Shown one piece after another: positions 30,944 through 39,304 of a DNA stretch of 45,820 bases. Position 1 is the stretch's first letter. Every line of letters starts with the position of its first letter. The stretch spans positions 1 through 45,820 of the forward strand of contig DAOUHB010000016.1 in NCBI GenBank assembly GCA_034428935.1, written 5' to 3'. Position numbers and translations under genes: made by a program. The notes beneath the pieces were generated by a model. It was not told the DNA's origin, did not search any database, and saw only the letters and a program-made list of their open reading frames with translations. Source of the stretch: JAAYZQ01 sp034428935. GTDB taxonomy: Bacteria > Chloroflexota > Anaerolineae > JAAYZQ01.

Positions 30944-33570
30944 CACAGGATCACTATGCCGGCGCTGCCGTCCACGGTGATCGTCTGCCCGCTACGGATG
31001 CGCTGCGTGGCCACGCCCGTGCCCAGGACCGCCGGGACGCCGTACTCGCGGGCGACGATGGAGCCGTGGCTCAACGGCCCGCCCACGTTGGTCACCACGC
31101 CGGCGGCCATGGCAAAGAGCGGCGTCCAGGCCGGGGTGGTGATCTCGGCCACCAGGATGTCGCCGGGCTCCATCAGGTAAAAGTCCTCGGGGCCGTGCAG
31201 GACGCGGGCCGTGCCCGTAACCTGCCCCGGGCTGGCGGCCACGCCCTTGAGGCTGTCGCCGACCTGATCCTCGGCGCTGACCGGCTGAAAGGCGCCGGCG
31301 TTCACGCCCATGACCCGCGTCTTGGGCGGCAACTGCGGCGGGGGTGTGGCCTTCTTTTCGGACCGCCACACGGCCCGGCGATGCCGAACGCGCGGGGAGA
31401 TATCCTCCAGTGGCTGGCCGCGATCCAGTGCCTCGGAGCCGCGCTGCACCTCTTCCCGCTCCAGCCAGTAGATGTCGGCGGCCTGGTCGATGGCGCCCGC
31501 CGCGGCGAAGCGGCGGCCCAGCTCGCCCAGCATACGGCGCAGCAGGGGGTAGCCCAGGCCAATGTCAAAGATGCTGTCCTCGCGCGCCTGGGTAGCGGTC
31601 TGCGCCAGGCGCAGTGTCCAGCGCAGGAAGCGCCGCTTGAGCCCCTTGACCCGGCCCAGGACAGCCCGGACCGCCTCCTCGCGACGCTCGACCGATCGCC
31701 GCTGGCGCTCGTGGGGATTCACCCCTTCGCCCCGTATGAACAGCTTGAGTGCCTCCAGGAGGGGCAGCGGCTCGTCGACGGGCAGCGCCTTGGCAAAGTC
31801 CAGGTCGTAGATGCTGTGGCCGAACTCGGCCAGGTGGGCCCCGAAGCGCCGCTGCCACTCGTGCCAGGCTTCGGGCAGCAGCCCGTCATCGGGCGGTGCT
31901 GCGTCGCCGGTCACCTGCGCCGCCAGCCGGTCCGAGGGCGTCGCCAGGAGATAGGCCGCCAGCTCGTCGCGCTCGCGGCACCACCGGGCCAGGTCGTAGA
32001 GCGACTTTTCGGCGCGGATGGGCAGGCTGTCGGCGCCCAGCAGCAGGGTTGGGGCCGGAGGATCGCCCTCGCGGCGGACCAGCCGGTCGTAGACGAAGGT
32101 GAAGAGACCCTCCGTCCCGGCGCCGGTCCCGAGGGTGTCCACCTGGAGGGCGGTGAGATAGTCGGCCATGGCCGCCGCCAGATCCTGGACGCCGTCCAGG
32201 AGTTCGGCCGCGGCCAGCGCCTCCAGCGGCCGCTCCTCCCAGCGGGCGATGGCCCCGGCGTAGCGGGGACGCGCCACCTCGCGCCAGTGACGGTCGGCAT
32301 CACGCAGCAGGCGCGGGATGGCCGGCCCCATGCGGAACAGGACCCACAGCCAATCCCGGCAGCCCAATTGCAGGTGCATGTAGACATAGTCGTTGATCGT
32401 CGTGAAATAGCCGTCCAGCACGGTCAGCCCCCCGCCCATCAGCTCGTCCAGGGTGCGCCGCATGCCCCCGTCGAGGGCGGGCAGGCCCACGGTGCGGAAC
32501 AGGGGCGTCAGGGGATCGGGCATCAGGTCGGCGACGCTGCCGCGCATGTAGGGCCCCTTGGGATCAGGCATGGGCCACTCGCTCGGGACGGGCACCTCCG
32601 GCTCGGGCAGGGTGGTGATGGGCCGCGCCTGGACGATGGCCAGCGCCCCGTCGGCCAGGGCCCACTCGATGTCCACGGGCAGGCCGTACAGCGCCTCGAT
32701 CTGCGCGCCCAGGCGCACCAGCTCGGCAGCCGTCGGATCGTCGAGCACGCGGGCGTGGCGCAGCGCCTCGGGGACCGGCTGCTGCTCGGTGCCGCCATTG
32801 ACGCGGGCGGTCATCACCTGCTTGTCGGCGATCTGGCACTCCAGCACCGCACCGCTGGCCTTGTCCACGGTGAGCGTGTCGGGGGTCACCAACCCGCCGA
32901 CGACGGCCTCGCCCAGCCCCCAGGAGGCGCTGAGGACGGCCTGGTCGCGGCGACCGGTGAGCGGGTTGGCGGTGAACAGAATGCCGGCCGCCTCGGCGGG
33001 AACCAGCAGTTGGACCACCACCGCCAGGCTCAGGCCCTCCACACCGATGCCCTGCCGCGCCCGGTAGCCGATGGCCCGTGCCGTCCAGAGCGAGGCCCAA
33101 CAGCGCTTGACCGCCTCCATCACCGCGCCATAACCCTGGACATTCAGGTAGGTGTCCTGCTGGCCGGCAAAGCTGGCATTGGGCAGGTCTTCGGCAGTGG
33201 CCGAGGAGCGCACGGCCACGACCGGGTCTCGCCCGGGCAGCGCAGCGTAGGCCAGGGCGATCGCCCCGGCCACGTCCGGCGGCGTCTGCGCCGCGGCGAA
33301 CAGGGCGTCGATCTCCCGGGAGGCAGCCTCCAGCGTCGCCGGCTGGCCGGCGTCTACCGTCTCCAGTGCGGCCAGGATGCCGGGCTGAAGGTCGTAGGCA
33401 GCCACGAAGCGACGGTAGGCCGCCGTGGTCACGTGAAAGCCGTCGGGCACCGGCAGGCCGGCGGCCACGAGGCGGGCCAGTGAGGCCCCCTTGCCGCCCA
33501 CAGTATCCAGTGAGGCCCGGGGATCGGCCAGGGGCAGCACATAGTCGGCGGATAGCAGGTTCGCAGCCAT
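30943..33570 (-). CDS. PEP-synthase-like dikinase, rifampin-phosphotransferase type
   Basis: 875 residues. The N-terminal ATP-grasp half has VGGKGASLARLVAAGLPVPDGF (about 24-45), VRSSATAEDLPNASFAGQQ and DIEWALADGALAIVQARPIT. A helical middle follows (350-770). The swivelling phosphohistidine domain is at the end, with VGGPLSHGSIVAREYGVPAV and its His at about 835. The PEP/pyruvate barrel of true PEP synthase is missing. This layout and length match rifampin phosphotransferases, which use ATP to phosphorylate rifamycins, but many homologues have unknown substrates. The ATG at 33570 is 10 nt after the 40-aa gene, with GGAG inside that gene's end. Confidence 0.85.
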   Translation of the reverse strand: MAANLLSADYVLPLADPRASLDTVGGKGASLARLVAAGLPVPDGFHVTTAAYRRFVAAYDLQPGILAALETVDAGQPATLEAASREIDALFAAAQTPPDVAGAIALAYAALPGRDPVVAVRSSATAEDLPNASFAGQQDTYLNVQGYGAVMEAVKRCWASLWTARAIGYRARQGIGVEGLSLAVVVQLLVPAEAAGILFTANPLTGRRDQAVLSASWGLGEAVVGGLVTPDTLTVDKASGAVLECQIADKQVMTARVNGGTEQQPVPEALRHARVLDDPTAAELVRLGAQIEALYGLPVDIEWALADGALAIVQARPITTLPEPEVPVPSEWPMPDPKGPYMRGSVADLMPDPLTPLFRTVGLPALDGGMRRTLDELMGGGLTVLDGYFTTINDYVYMHLQLGCRDWLWVLFRMGPAIPRLLRDADRHWREVARPRYAGAIARWEERPLEALAAAELLDGVQDLAAAMADYLTALQVDTLGTGAGTEGLFTFVYDRLVRREGDPPAPTLLLGADSLPIRAEKSLYDLARWCRERDELAAYLLATPSDRLAAQVTGDAAPPDDGLLPEAWHEWQRRFGAHLAEFGHSIYDLDFAKALPVDEPLPLLEALKLFIRGEGVNPHERQRRSVERREEAVRAVLGRVKGLKRRFLRWTLRLAQTATQAREDSIFDIGLGYPLLRRMLGELGRRFAAAGAIDQAADIYWLEREEVQRGSEALDRGQPLEDISPRVRHRRAVWRSEKKATPPPQLPPKTRVMGVNAGAFQPVSAEDQVGDSLKGVAASPGQVTGTARVLHGPEDFYLMEPGDILVAEITTPAWTPLFAMAAGVVTNVGGPLSHGSIVAREYGVPAVLGTGVATQRIRSGQTITVDGSAGIVIL

Positions 33571-33580
33571 CTTTCGTCGC

Positions 33581-33703
33581 TCACTCCTTCCTGCCGACGT
33601 ACAGGCCATAGCCAAAATACTCGGCGAGCTTCTCGGGGATCACGCCGCCCTGGCGCACGCTCGTGACATAAAAGGCCTGCTGATTCTCCATCTTTTCAGT
33701 CAT
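33581..33703 (-). CDS. 40-aa conserved-looking small protein
   Basis: A short frame with GGGAGG upstream of its ATG, overlapping the end of the 88-aa gene by 8 nt and ending 10 nt before the dikinase gene. The product carries AFYVTSVRQGGVIPEKLAEY then FGYGLYVGRKE, a well-formed sequence with no low complexity. Position, spacing and codon use make it a real gene. I do not recognise the family. It may be a small partner of the dikinase or of the 88-aa protein. Confidence 0.65.
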   Translation of the reverse strand: MTEKMENQQAFYVTSVRQGGVIPEKLAEYFGYGLYVGRKE

Positions 33704-33962
33704 GTTCGCCATCCTCCCTGTCACCCGTCTCGATGCGCCGCACTGCAAGCACGGTCAGGTTCAGGTCCCACAGTTTGCACAGCAGGCCGCGCAGGGCAGC
33801 CTGGTCGGCCACTGGACCGAGGAGCGTGGTGACGAATGCCTCCCCGTCGCCGGGGGTGAGGGTGATAGCCAGGCCGTTAAACCACTGCTGCCAGTCCCGG
33901 TCCAGCACGCCCTGCACCCGGATCTCGTAGATTGCCCCTGGGAGGAGCAATGCACTTTTCAT
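33696..33962 (-). CDS. Small conserved protein, VADQAALxGLL family (88 aa)
   Basis: 88 residues: AIYEIRVQGVLDRDWQQWFNGL, then TTLLGPVADQAALRGLLCKLWDLNLTVLAVRRIE. It is clearly homologous to the 71-aa protein at 37118 (YEIEVQGRIGERWAHWFDDM and LTGTVADQAALLGLLQKLYTLGLPLLLVRR). It is a compact alpha/beta domain with no membrane part and no obvious active site. Function is unknown. It is the first gene of a minus-strand operon with the 40-aa gene, dikinase and MFS transporter, behind the promoter at 34059-34087. Confidence 0.75.
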   Translation of the reverse strand: MKSALLLPGAIYEIRVQGVLDRDWQQWFNGLAITLTPGDGEAFVTTLLGPVADQAALRGLLCKLWDLNLTVLAVRRIETGDREDGEHD

Positions 33963-34058
33963 TTCAGGTCGTCCTCCAGGCCATCCCGATTGTGAGTCAT
34001 CCTGACTCTACTCGACAGAGTGCATTGCACCTGCCCCTCGATCTTGCGCAACGAGGGT

Positions 34059-34087
34059 AGTATAGCCCAAGGGGAACAAGTTGTCAT
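34059..34087 (-). promoter_or_regulatory. Promoter of the 88-aa/dikinase/MFS operon
   Basis: On the minus strand ATGACA (34087-34082), a 17-bp spacer and TATACT (34064-34059). The leader to the start at 33962 is about 90 nt. The opposite strand of this 272-nt gap has a weaker candidate for the regulator gene: an extended -10 TGGTATCAT near 34175-34183. Confidence 0.6.
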
Positions 34088-34234
34088 CCCCCAGATGGAG
34101 GATTGGGTGGGGGAAACGGGCAATTCGTGCACTGGACGTATGGGGCACACGATTGGATTGCGGCGCAAGATGAACTGTGGTATCATGGAGAGGGTAGAGG
34201 GGATCAGGGTTCTGGCACGGTCGGGGGAAGGAAA

Positions 34235-36979
34235 GTGTCCACGGCGCTGCTCACCACAAAACTGTATGTTCCGCCGGCGCGCCCGGAGTGGGTGCCGCGA
34301 CCGCACCTGATCGAGCGGCTGAGCGCCGGGCTGGATGCCCGCAAGCTGACGCTGGTTTCGGCTCCCGCCGGCTCGGGCAAGACCAGCCTCATCATCGCCT
34401 GGCTTTCAGAGTTGCGCCTCGCACGGTCCGATCTGGCCCTGGCGTGGCTCTCGCTAGACGACAAGGACAACGATCCTTTGCGCTTCTTTGCCTACCTCGT
34501 GGCCGCGTTGCAGTCGGTGGACCCGCGATTGGGAGGGGAGGCGCTGCACCTGCTGGAACGCACCGGGCCGCCTCCGGTCGAGCCTCTGGTCACGTCCCTG
34601 ATTAACGGCCTCGCCGGCCGGCCATCGCCCGTCATCCTCGTCCTCGACGACTATCACGCCATTGACGACCTGACGATCCACGAGGCGGTCGGGCTTCTGC
34701 TGGAGCGGCAGCCGCCACAGGTTCACCTGGCCATCACCACACGCCACGATCCCCCACTGCCCCTTTCGCGCCTTCGCGGCCGGGGCCAGATGACCGAGAT
34801 CCGGCAGGGCGACCTGCGCTTTACACTCGAGGAAACAGCCTCCTTTCTGAACCGGTCCATGGGCCTGCAGCTCACGCCCGCAGAGGTCGCCACGCTGGAA
34901 GAGCGCACCGAGGGCTGGATCACTGGGCTGCAACTTGCTGCCCTGTCCATGCAGGGCCGCGACCGGGAAAACGTCGCGCGCTTTATCGCCGGCTTTACCG
35001 GCCGCTACCATTTCATCCTCGAATACCTGGCGGATGAGGTGTTGCAGCGCCAGCCCCCCGCCCTCCAGGAGTTCCTGCTACAGACGTCGATCCTGGAGCG
35101 CTTGAGCGGCTCGCTGTGCGACCAGGTGAGAGCCTACCACGAAGCGGAAGGCAGCGATCGGGTGCCGGTTACCCCGGTCCCCGATTTCCCGATTCCCGGC
35201 ACCCGATCCCTCACCTCCGAGTCCCTGCTGGAGCATCTTGAGGCCGCAAACCTGTTCGTGGTGCCCCTGGACGACGAGCGCCGGTGGTATCGCTACCACC
35301 ACCTCTTCGCCGAGCTGCTGCGGGCACGGCTGCAAGAAACCCAACCCGAGCTGGTCCCGGTGCTGCACCGCCGCGCGGCAGACTGGCACGAGCAGGCCGG
35401 GTTTGCCACTGAAGCGGTGCATCACGCCCTGGCGACCCGAGACATGGCCTTTGCCGCTGAGTCGATCGAGCGGGCCATCCTGAGGACCGCCACCTGGTCG
35501 CGGGTTGACACCGCGCTCATACAGAGCTGGCTGAACGCCCTACCTGCCGAGGCCGTGGAGCCAAGACCCTGGCTGCGGCTTTTTCTCTCCCGGATCCAGT
35601 ACGTCTCCGGGCAGCGAGAGCTCGCCGGCCAGACACTGCAATCCCTCGAAAAATGGCTCCAGGACCATCCCACAACCCCCGAGGCCAAACGGCTATTGAA
35701 CCTGACGGTGGTGGACAGGGCGTCGTACGCCGTGGTTCTGGGGCACGTGCAGCAGGCCACAGAGCTCCTGGGCCAGTCGCTGGCCCACGCGCCACAGGAC
35801 GACCCGATCTCCCGCTTTCGCAAGCCCGCGATCCTGGGCATGGCCCACCTGCGCGCGGGCGAGGTCTCGGAAGCACATCGCGACTTCTCCGAGGCGAGCG
35901 AGATCGCCCTGGCGGCAAAGCTGAACTTTGCCGCCGTGCCATTCTTGTGCAGCCTGGCCGAGGTCGAATTTACACAAGGCCGGCTGCGCCAGGCAATGCA
36001 AACGTGCGAACGGGCCGGGCAACTGGCAATCGTCGAGGGAAAGCCGTCGACGGCCGCCGGGTTCGTCGGCCTGGAGATGAGCAAGGTCCTCTACGAGTGG
36101 AATGACCTGGGAGCGGCAGAGAGCCACCTGTTGGAAGGGTTGGAGCTCCTGAGCGAGAGCGGCATCAGCGAGAGCTTTGGCAGCGGGCACGCTGTGCTGG
36201 CCCAGATCAGACAGGCCCTCGGCGATGAGGAAGGAGCCAGGAGAGCCGCTCAACAGGCAGTCCAGATCGCACAGCAGGAAAACGTTCCCCGCATCGCCGG
36301 ATTGACGTTGGCTTACCAGGCGCGACTCTGGCTGGCCCAGGGGCAACTGGCCCTGGCCGCCCGTTGGGCCGACGATTACCGGCAGCAGGGCGAGACCGAA
36401 TACCTGCGCGAGTTCGAAGATCTGACGCTGGTGCGGGTACTGCTGGCCCAGGGAAACGCTGCCGATGCCCTGGCCCGCCTGGACCAGTACCTGGTCGCGG
36501 CCAGGGCTGCCGGGCGAGGGAACGCAGTCATTGAGATTTATATCCTCCGCGCGCTGGCCACGCCCGACCCGGGCAAGGCCATGGAAGCCCTGGGGCAGGC
36601 TTTACACCTGGGCGAGCCGGAAGGTTACGTGCGGCAGTTCCTGGACGCCGGCGAGCCTGCGCGCCGCCTGCTGCAGCAGGCAGCAGTACGGGGCATTGCG
36701 CCCGGATACACCGCACGCTTGCTGGCCGCCTTTGGCCCGGCTCCTAGCGCCCAGCGCGCAGCCGCTCAGCCCCTCGTCGAGCCGCTGAGCGCCCGCGAGC
36801 TGGAAGTACTCCACCTGCTGGCGGAAGATCTGTCGAATCGCGAGATCGGCCGCCGGCTGTTCATCTCGCTGCCCACCGTCAAGTCTCACACCCGCAATAT
36901 TTATGACAAGCTTAGCGTCCACGACCGCGAGGAAGCGGTGGCCCGAGCCCGGGATCTGAACATCCTGCCCACGCAGTAG
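34235..36979 (+). CDS. MalT-like LuxR-family regulator (1)
   Basis: 914 residues. The STAND-type NTPase part starts with LLTTKLYVPPARPEWVPRP, Walker A SAPAGSGKTS (42-51) and VILVLDDYHAIDD as Walker B. Helical winged and TPR-like repeats follow (about 350-840). The LuxR helix-turn-helix lies at about 850-905 (LSARELEVLHLLAEDLSNREIG, then PTVKSHTRNIYDKL). Like MalT, it should bind ATP and an inducer, multimerise and activate a promoter. GTG at 34235 is chosen (GGAAGGAAA upstream, standard family start). About 17 residues encoded by a palindromic repeat (35156-35208) interrupt the winged-helix region. Targets may be the 71-aa gene and ABC exporter downstream or the divergent operon. Confidence 0.9.
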   Translation: MSTALLTTKLYVPPARPEWVPRPHLIERLSAGLDARKLTLVSAPAGSGKTSLIIAWLSELRLARSDLALAWLSLDDKDNDPLRFFAYLVAALQSVDPRLGGEALHLLERTGPPPVEPLVTSLINGLAGRPSPVILVLDDYHAIDDLTIHEAVGLLLERQPPQVHLAITTRHDPPLPLSRLRGRGQMTEIRQGDLRFTLEETASFLNRSMGLQLTPAEVATLEERTEGWITGLQLAALSMQGRDRENVARFIAGFTGRYHFILEYLADEVLQRQPPALQEFLLQTSILERLSGSLCDQVRAYHEAEGSDRVPVTPVPDFPIPGTRSLTSESLLEHLEAANLFVVPLDDERRWYRYHHLFAELLRARLQETQPELVPVLHRRAADWHEQAGFATEAVHHALATRDMAFAAESIERAILRTATWSRVDTALIQSWLNALPAEAVEPRPWLRLFLSRIQYVSGQRELAGQTLQSLEKWLQDHPTTPEAKRLLNLTVVDRASYAVVLGHVQQATELLGQSLAHAPQDDPISRFRKPAILGMAHLRAGEVSEAHRDFSEASEIALAAKLNFAAVPFLCSLAEVEFTQGRLRQAMQTCERAGQLAIVEGKPSTAAGFVGLEMSKVLYEWNDLGAAESHLLEGLELLSESGISESFGSGHAVLAQIRQALGDEEGARRAAQQAVQIAQQENVPRIAGLTLAYQARLWLAQGQLALAARWADDYRQQGETEYLREFEDLTLVRVLLAQGNAADALARLDQYLVAARAAGRGNAVIEIYILRALATPDPGKAMEALGQALHLGEPEGYVRQFLDAGEPARRLLQQAAVRGIAPGYTARLLAAFGPAPSAQRAAAQPLVEPLSARELEVLHLLAEDLSNREIGRRLFISLPTVKSHTRNIYDKLSVHDREEAVARARDLNILPTQ
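35156..35208. repeat. Palindromic element inside the MalT-like gene
   Basis: GATCGGGTGCCGG (35156-35168) and CCGGCACCCGATC (35196-35208) form perfect 13-bp arms around 27 bp rich in C/G with ACCCCGGTCCCC. The frame stays open through it. At this point the second MalT-like protein in the window, and the general family pattern, have no matching residues. Confidence 0.7.
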
Positions 36980-37117
36980 ACACACCCGACCTCAACCGCC
37001 CTCCCAATCACCAGGTCAGCCGAGAATCATACCCCGGATCATCCCCCAGGGATGATGCGTCTCATACCGCACCTGTGATATCCTGTCCCCAGATCTGAGG
37101 GCAGAGGGGAATCGGTC

Positions 37118-37333
37118 ATGAGTGAAGCGTGGACCTACGAGATTGAAGTGCAGGGGCGCATCGGAGAGCGTTGGGCACACTGGTTCGACGACATGCTCGT
37201 CACTGCCCGAGGCGAGGCGCAAAGCGCCAGGACCACGCTGACAGGCACCGTGGCCGACCAGGCGGCACTGCTCGGCCTCCTGCAAAAGCTGTACACACTG
37301 GGGCTGCCCCTGCTGCTCGTCAGGCGAAAATGA
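37118..37333 (+). CDS. Small conserved protein, VADQAALxGLL family (71 aa)
   Basis: 71 residues. YEIEVQGRIGERWAHWFDDM and TLTGTVADQAALLGLLQKLYTLGLPLLLVRR match the 88-aa protein at 33696-33962, so two paralogues flank the MalT-like regulator. GCAGAGGGGAATCGGTC precedes the ATG. A short hairpin (ATCATCC/GGATGAT near 37037-37055) lies in the 138-nt gap upstream and may end the regulator transcript. It lies 31 nt before the ABC ATPase and is probably co-transcribed. Function is unknown. Confidence 0.75.
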   Translation: MSEAWTYEIEVQGRIGERWAHWFDDMLVTARGEAQSARTTLTGTVADQAALLGLLQKLYTLGLPLLLVRRK

Positions 37334-37364
37334 CCGACGATTGAAGAGAATGGAGGTACCGACG

Positions 37365-38279
37365 ATGAGAACCGATGCACCGCAAGCGCAGATCGTGTTG
37401 ATGACCCGCGCAATGGTCAAGTTCTACGGTCCGGTCCAGGCCCTGCGAGGCGTGGACCTGGAAGTCCAGCGCGGTGAGATCCTGGGCTTTCTCGGGCCCA
37501 ACGGGGCGGGCAAGACCACGACCATCCGCTGCTTGCTAGACCTGATCCGGCCCGACAGCGGCACTGCCCGTGTCCTGGACATCGATCCACAGGCCGATCC
37601 GGTAGCCGTCCAGGCGCGCACGGGCTACCTGCCCGGAGAGCTGCGTTTGAACGACAACTGGACCGCCGAGCGGCAACTGCGCTTCTTCAGCGACATGCGG
37701 GGCGGAGCGGCCGACTGGGAGTTCATCCGGCAGCTTGCCGAGCGCCTGGACCTCGACCTGAAGCGGCCCATCAAGAACCTGTCCAAGGGAAACAAGCAAA
37801 AAGTGGGCGTCGTGCAGGCGCTAATGCACCGTCCCGAGTTGCTCATCCTGGACGAGCCGACGAGTGGTCTCGACCCGCTGATGCAACAAGAGGTCATGGC
37901 GTTGATCCAGGAGGCGCGGGCCGGCGGAGCCACGGTCTTTTTCAGCTCGCACATCATGAGCGAGGTGCAGGCCGTGGCCGACCGGGTGGCCATGATCCGG
38001 CAGGGCGAGATCGTCGAGGTCGCCGAGACGAGCGCCCTCATCAGCCGCGCGCTGCGCCACACCACCGTCCGGTTCAAAGAGCCGGTGGACCCTGGCGCGC
38101 TGGCCGCCGTGCCCGGCGTGACCCTGCTGTCGCGGGACGACGGTACCAGCGTCAGATTGCAGGTCGAAGGCGACATGGACGGGCTGGTCAAGGCCCTGGG
38201 CCGCTTCCCGGTCCTCGACCTGGAGACGACCCGCCCGTCGTTGGAAGAAGTGTTCCTGGCTTACTTCCAGGCACGTTGA
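37365..38279 (+). CDS. ABC exporter ATPase
   Basis: 304 residues. Walker A is GPNGAGKTTT (about 44-53), the signature is NLSKGNKQKVGVVQAL, Walker B is LLILDEPTSGLD, and the switch His is in SSHIMSEVQ. A C-terminal 80-residue domain follows, as in the NatA/CcmA/BcrA exporter ATPases. The ATG at 37365 has GGAGG 9 nt upstream. The permease follows after 20 nt. Such pairs export lipids, peptides or drugs. Confidence 0.92.
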   Translation: MRTDAPQAQIVLMTRAMVKFYGPVQALRGVDLEVQRGEILGFLGPNGAGKTTTIRCLLDLIRPDSGTARVLDIDPQADPVAVQARTGYLPGELRLNDNWTAERQLRFFSDMRGGAADWEFIRQLAERLDLDLKRPIKNLSKGNKQKVGVVQALMHRPELLILDEPTSGLDPLMQQEVMALIQEARAGGATVFFSSHIMSEVQAVADRVAMIRQGEIVEVAETSALISRALRHTTVRFKEPVDPGALAAVPGVTLLSRDDGTSVRLQVEGDMDGLVKALGRFPVLDLETTRPSLEEVFLAYFQAR

Positions 38280-38299
38280 AACTGTCGGGAGGAAATGAA

Positions 38300-39163
38300 A
38301 TGTTGACCACGTTGCGCTATACGCTGTCGTCGTTGCGCGGGCAAATCCTGGGCTGGGGCCTGGGCGTTGCCGCCCTGGGGCTGATCCTGGTCCCGTTCTA
38401 CGACGTGTTCATGGAGCAGCAGGCGGACTTCTTGCAGATGATAGAGAGCTACCCGCCCGAGTTCCTGGCCTTCTTTGGCGGAGAAGCGGCGAGCCTGGCC
38501 ACGACGGAAGGCTACCTGGGCATGTATGGCTTTTCCATGCTGCCCGTCATCGTGGGCATCTTTGCCGTGATCGTGGGCAGCGGCCTGCTGGCCAGCGACG
38601 AGGAAAGCGGCCGCCTGGACCTCATCGTCGCCCACCCGGTGAGCCGGACGGGCATCTACTGGGGGCGGACCCTGGCCTTTGTAGCGGCGAGCCTCGGCAT
38701 CATGATCGTCGGCTGGCTGGGCTTCTCCATCCTGCTCGGCGGCTCCAGCCTGGACGTCACCTGGGGGCAGATGGCCCTGCCTTTCCTGCCACTGCTGGCC
38801 CAGGCCCTGCTCTATGGCGCCCTGGCCCTGCTCTTGAGCATGCTCCTGCCTGCCCGCCGGCTGGCGGCAGCCGGTGCCGGGGTGGTTCTCGTCCTCAGCT
38901 ACCTGCTGACGTCCATGGCCGGACTGAACGAGAGCCTGGCGGCCGTTGCCCGGTTCCTGCCCTACGACTACTTCCAGGGCGGCGAAGCAATCAACGGCCT
39001 CGATTGGCCGCCGTTCCTGGGCCTGCTGGTCGCGAGCGCAGCCCTGGCCCTGCTGGCCTGGTGGCGCTTCCAGCGGCGCGACATCCGCGTGGCGGGCGAG
39101 GGAGGCTGGCGCATGCCCTCGCTGCGCAACCGCGGGCGCGCCGAGGCAACGCAACAAGCGTAG
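38300..39163 (+). CDS. ABC-2-type permease of the exporter
   Basis: 287 residues with six predicted membrane helices. It has a large first extracytoplasmic loop (FYDVFMEQQADFLQMIESYPPEFLAFFGG) and the SDEESGRLDLIVAHPVSRTGIYWGR segment, which is typical of the ABC-2 permeases paired with NatA-like ATPases. GGGAGGAAATGAA precedes the ATG. The only membrane partner is this one, so it should form a homodimer. Confidence 0.9.
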   Translation: MLTTLRYTLSSLRGQILGWGLGVAALGLILVPFYDVFMEQQADFLQMIESYPPEFLAFFGGEAASLATTEGYLGMYGFSMLPVIVGIFAVIVGSGLLASDEESGRLDLIVAHPVSRTGIYWGRTLAFVAASLGIMIVGWLGFSILLGGSSLDVTWGQMALPFLPLLAQALLYGALALLLSMLLPARRLAAAGAGVVLVLSYLLTSMAGLNESLAAVARFLPYDYFQGGEAINGLDWPPFLGLLVASAALALLAWWRFQRRDIRVAGEGGWRMPSLRNRGRAEATQQA

Positions 39164-39182
39164 CCCCGTGCTCGACAAACGA

Positions 39183-39252
39183 GAGGCTCGTGCCATCCAG
39201 TCCCGGCGAACGGGCAAGACCGGCCGCCTGGCGACAGGGTAGCACGAGCCTC
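39183..39252. terminator. Long-loop inverted repeat between convergent genes
   Basis: GAGGCTCGTGC (39183-39193) pairs perfectly with GCACGAGCCTC (39242-39252). The loop is 48 nt and contains further GC-rich self-complementarity. It lies between the exporter stop (39163) and the regulator stop (39305). No clear T-tract follows, so a terminator role is only likely by position. Confidence 0.4.
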
Positions 39253-39304
39253 ACTTTGCCCTGCGCCGGTCGAAGACGGGTAGACAAGCACCCGTTCCTC
39301 CCGG

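Noticed and set aside
31066..33483. Open frame of 805 codons on the plus strand
   Set aside because: It is antisense to the dikinase-like gene, low in hydrophobic pattern, and shows no motif or ribosome site.
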